From the NCBI GenBank assembly GCA_023264135.1, contig JALQSZ010000075.1:1-7318 (forward strand): a DNA stretch of 7,318 nt, given 5' to 3'. The stretch is from Acidimicrobiales bacterium. GTDB lineage: Bacteria > Actinomycetota > Acidimicrobiia > Acidimicrobiales > Acidimicrobilacustridaceae. The notes under the pieces were generated by a model. That model was given only the letters and a program-made list of their open reading frames with translations, was not told the DNA's origin and ran no database searches. This document shows, in pieces, positions 5,730-7,318 of the stretch. The translations under genes and the position numbers were made by a program. The stretch's first letter is position 1. Every line of letters begins with the position of its first letter.

Positions 5730-7318
5730 TCAGCCGGTGAATTGCGGGATCATCGGTTGTTCTGGATCAACGGTGACTGTCGAAGTTGACGAAGAGTTCG
5801 GTGTTGTCGTCGTTGATGATGAAGAACTTGATGGGGGTGTCGGATCGAAACTGTCACCCGTGATGGTCCATGAATAGGTCGAGGTGAGCACTCCTCGGGC
5901 AGCAACGGCTGACTGGTTGTACGCCAAACCGGTGGCGCCGAGCGCGACGGAGTTGTGGGGAATTTGGCCTGCCCAGCCGATAAGGGTGTTGCTGTAGTTG
6001 CTCGTCGACAAACCGGCGTTGTGCAACATCATTGCCATTGATGTCACGCTCGAGATGTTCCAACTTCCAAGATTTTGGTTGAAGGAACTGGCATCGCGGA
6101 ACATGTAACCCATATCGGCGACGGAACTGGTGTTCCAATGACCTCCCGTCGGGGAGAGTGATGCGCCCCCATTCGTGAAGTTCGTGGCGCCGTTGAACAT
6201 GAAGCTCATGTCGGTGACGGAGCTGGTAGTCCACGCGCTCAGGTCTTGATCAAACAGCACTGTTCCACTGAACATTTCATTCATCGCCGTCACTGCGCTG
6301 GTGTTCCACGCGCCGATGTCTTGATTAAAAGACGTCGCATTGCGAAACAGATAGGACATGATCGTGACCGAACTTGTATCCCAGAGCCCAATGTCTTGGT
6401 TAAACGACGTCGCTGCAGAGAACATCCCCTGCATTTCGGTGACGGCGCTTGTGTCCCACGATCCGATGTCTTGATTGAATGACGGTGCGTTGTTGAACAT
6501 GAACGCCATAGTCGTGACATTTGAAGTGTCCCATGAACCGATGTCTTGATTGAATGCCGCTGCTCCGTAAAACATGCTGGCCATTGAAGTGACATTTGAG
6601 GTGTCCCACGAGCTGATGTCTTGGTTGAACGAGGCAGCATTGATGAACATGTAGGCCATGTTTGTGACTGCAGCAGTGTTCCAATATTCGAGCGAAGATT
6701 GGTCATTGGTGAACGAGGATGCGTTCGAGAACATGAAACTCATGTCGGTGACCTGGCTTGTGTCCCAACCGCCGATGTTCTGATCAAAGGCAGTAGCACC
6801 CTTGAACATCCAGTTCATCGTTGTGACGTTGCTCGTATTCCATGAGCCAATGTTCTGGTTAAAGGAACTTGCATCTCGAAACACGGCGAACATGGTTGTG
6901 ATGTTTCGAGTGTTCCATGTTCCGATGTTTTGATTGAACGACGACGCGCCATCGAACATCGCACTTATGGAGGTTGCATCACCGATGTCCCAAGCACTGA
7001 TGTCGTCATTAAACGAACTCGCACCCATGAACATGGCGTAGACATTGGTAACGATCGAGACACTGGGCAACCTCGTTGGAACTGCGACGAGCGACGTTGC
7101 ACCGTTGAAGGCGCAACCAAAGCTCGTTGTTCCGTTACTTCCCCACGCGTTCACTGAGGTAATAAATTGGGCACCCTGATAGCCAGTGCAGTTACCAAAT
7201 GATGCGAATGTCCCGGTGATGGAGATGTTGTAGGTGCCGGCGATTGCGTAGACGTGGGGAAAGTCACTTCCTGAGGAGAATGAATCCGAGGACCCGTCGC
7301 CCCAAGCGATCGTGATTG
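5730..7318 (-). CDS. BspA-like DUF285 repeat surface protein, 5' end outside the window
   Basis: The frame stays open through the right edge, so the true start is not seen; a GTG at 7154 is an internal codon. In order from the N-terminal side: a PKD-like segment (AWGDG...[17 protein letters not shown], about 7212-7316), a degenerate unit ([16 protein letters not shown]), about thirteen 25-residue units with consensus [20 protein letters not shown] (6033-7037), a cap ([16 protein letters not shown] to TYSWTITG, 5856-6032), a Ser/Thr-rich linker, and the end [11 protein letters not shown]. This order and the cap are typical of BspA-family leucine-rich-repeat (DUF285) proteins, which are exported and often mediate adhesion or cell contact. 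There is no LPXTG motif and no C-terminal membrane segment. Only two cysteines are visible (codons 7188-7190 and 7113-7115), close together and before the repeats, and could form a disulfide. The ligand is unknown. Export is inferred from family and composition, since the signal peptide region lies outside the window. Confidence 0.9.
   Translation of the reverse strand, partial: ITIAWGDGSSDSFSSGSDFPHVYAIAGTYNISITGTFASFGNCTGYQGAQFITSVNAWGSNGTTSFGCAFNGATSLVAVPTRLPSVSIVTNVYAMFMGASSFNDDISAWDIGDATSISAMFDGASSFNQNIGTWNTRNITTMFAVFRDASSFNQNIGSWNTSNVTTMNWMFKGATAFDQNIGGWDTSQVTDMSFMFSNASSFTNDQSSLEYWNTAAVTNMAYMFINAASFNQDISSWDTSNVTSMASMFYGAAAFNQDIGSWDTSNVTTMAFMFNNAPSFNQDIGSWDTSAVTEMQGMFSAATSFNQDIGLWDTSSVTIMSYLFRNATSFNQDIGAWNTSAVTAMNEMFSGTVLFDQDLSAWTTSSVTDMSFMFNGATNFTNGGASLSPTGGHWNTSSVADMGYMFRDASSFNQNLGSWNISSVTSMAMMLHNAGLSTSNYSNTLIGWAGQIPHNSVALGATGLAYNQSAVAARGVLTSTYSWTITGDSFDPTPPSSSSSSTTTTPNSSSTSTVTVDPEQPMIPQFTG
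5734..5756 (+). terminator. Hairpin with short T-rich tail after the acyltransferase
   Basis: CCGGTGA pairs with TCATCGG (7 bp, one G-T) around a 9-base loop, starting 14 bases after the acyltransferase stop, and is followed by TTGTTCT. It lies within the last codons of the convergent DUF285 gene. This is the most terminator-like of the three convergent-end hairpins, though the T-tract is weak. Confidence 0.38.
5769..5843 (-). other. Ser/Thr-rich low-complexity linker of the DUF285 protein
   Basis: These 25 codons encode a Pro-Ser-Thr stretch with a run of six Ser and a run of four Thr, then Asn-Ser-Thr-Val. It follows the folded cap and is likely an extended spacer, possibly glycosylated. 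It lies only 11 codons before the stop. Confidence 0.75.
6033..7037 (-). repeat. Tandem DUF285 repeats, about 13 units of 75 bp
   Basis: Eleven units are 25 codons long; two are longer (28 and 32 codons) and both carry FTN in place of FNQ before the extra residues. Conserved positions are MF at the unit start, SFNQ-D/N-I in the middle, a Trp about residue 16, and VT-x-M at the end. Units 3-6 and 10-13 match in order, pointing to a seven-unit duplication. In a BspA-type fold each unit would form one coil of a leucine-rich-repeat-like solenoid. Confidence 0.92.
7212..7316 (-). other. PKD-like segment of the DUF285 protein
   Basis: Read on the minus strand, the frame gives [10 protein letters not shown], then [17 protein letters not shown]. 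The WGDG...H-x-Y...GTY-x-x-S-I pattern is the end of a PKD-like beta-sandwich, and is also the usual lead-in of DUF285 proteins from many bacteria. The N-terminal side is cut by the window edge. Confidence 0.6.

Noticed and set aside
6033..7037. The 75-base periodicity as a CRISPR array or non-coding satellite
   Set aside because: The period is an exact multiple of three, the frame stays open and the units encode the conserved DUF285 motif; there are no identical short repeats with unique spacers.
7152..7154. GTG at 7154 (minus) as the start of the DUF285 protein
   Set aside because: The frame continues upstream to the window edge and encodes a PKD-like segment that belongs to this protein family, so the codon is internal.

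Overview
The window looks like chromosomal DNA of an actinobacterium, possibly of the Acidimicrobiia/Ilumatobacter type. This is an inference from gene content: two F420-type luciferase-like oxidoreductases, a DUF6457 protein, an ArfB with an Arg-rich tail, moderately high GC, dense packing, and TAnnnT boxes placed as for leaderless transcription. There are nine whole or nearly whole genes, one 5' gene fragment and one large gene that runs off the right edge. I see no RNA gene, CRISPR array, insertion sequence or phage gene.

Left part (1-1250): the C-terminal end of an unidentified protein, a glutaredoxin-type ArsC-family protein (catalytic Cys12 plus Arg60/94/107), a convergent small DUF6457 protein, and, divergent from that, the ribosome-rescue hydrolase ArfB (GGQ motif).

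Middle part (1254-4958): two adjacent rightward LLM-class oxidoreductases of different subfamilies (the second has a clear Shine-Dalgarno site), meeting a leftward pair. That pair is an SRPBCC-fold protein and a formylglycine-type sulfatase whose start overlaps the SRPBCC stop in a TGATG junction.

Right part (5013-7318): a left-handed beta-helix acyltransferase, divergent from the SRPBCC/sulfatase pair over a 54-base gap that holds an imperfect dyad. It is convergent with a BspA-like (DUF285) surface protein made of about thirteen 25-residue repeats, with a PKD-like segment upstream and a Ser/Thr-rich tail. Its 5' end lies beyond the window.

Most genes are ordinary housekeeping or accessory metabolism, and I do not see a clear new multi-gene system. 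The parts most worth a second look are the DUF285 repeat protein, which shows a seven-unit higher-order repeat and no visible wall anchor; the consistent TAnnnT boxes 6-8 bases before five starts; and the divergent promoter dyad at 4982-5007.
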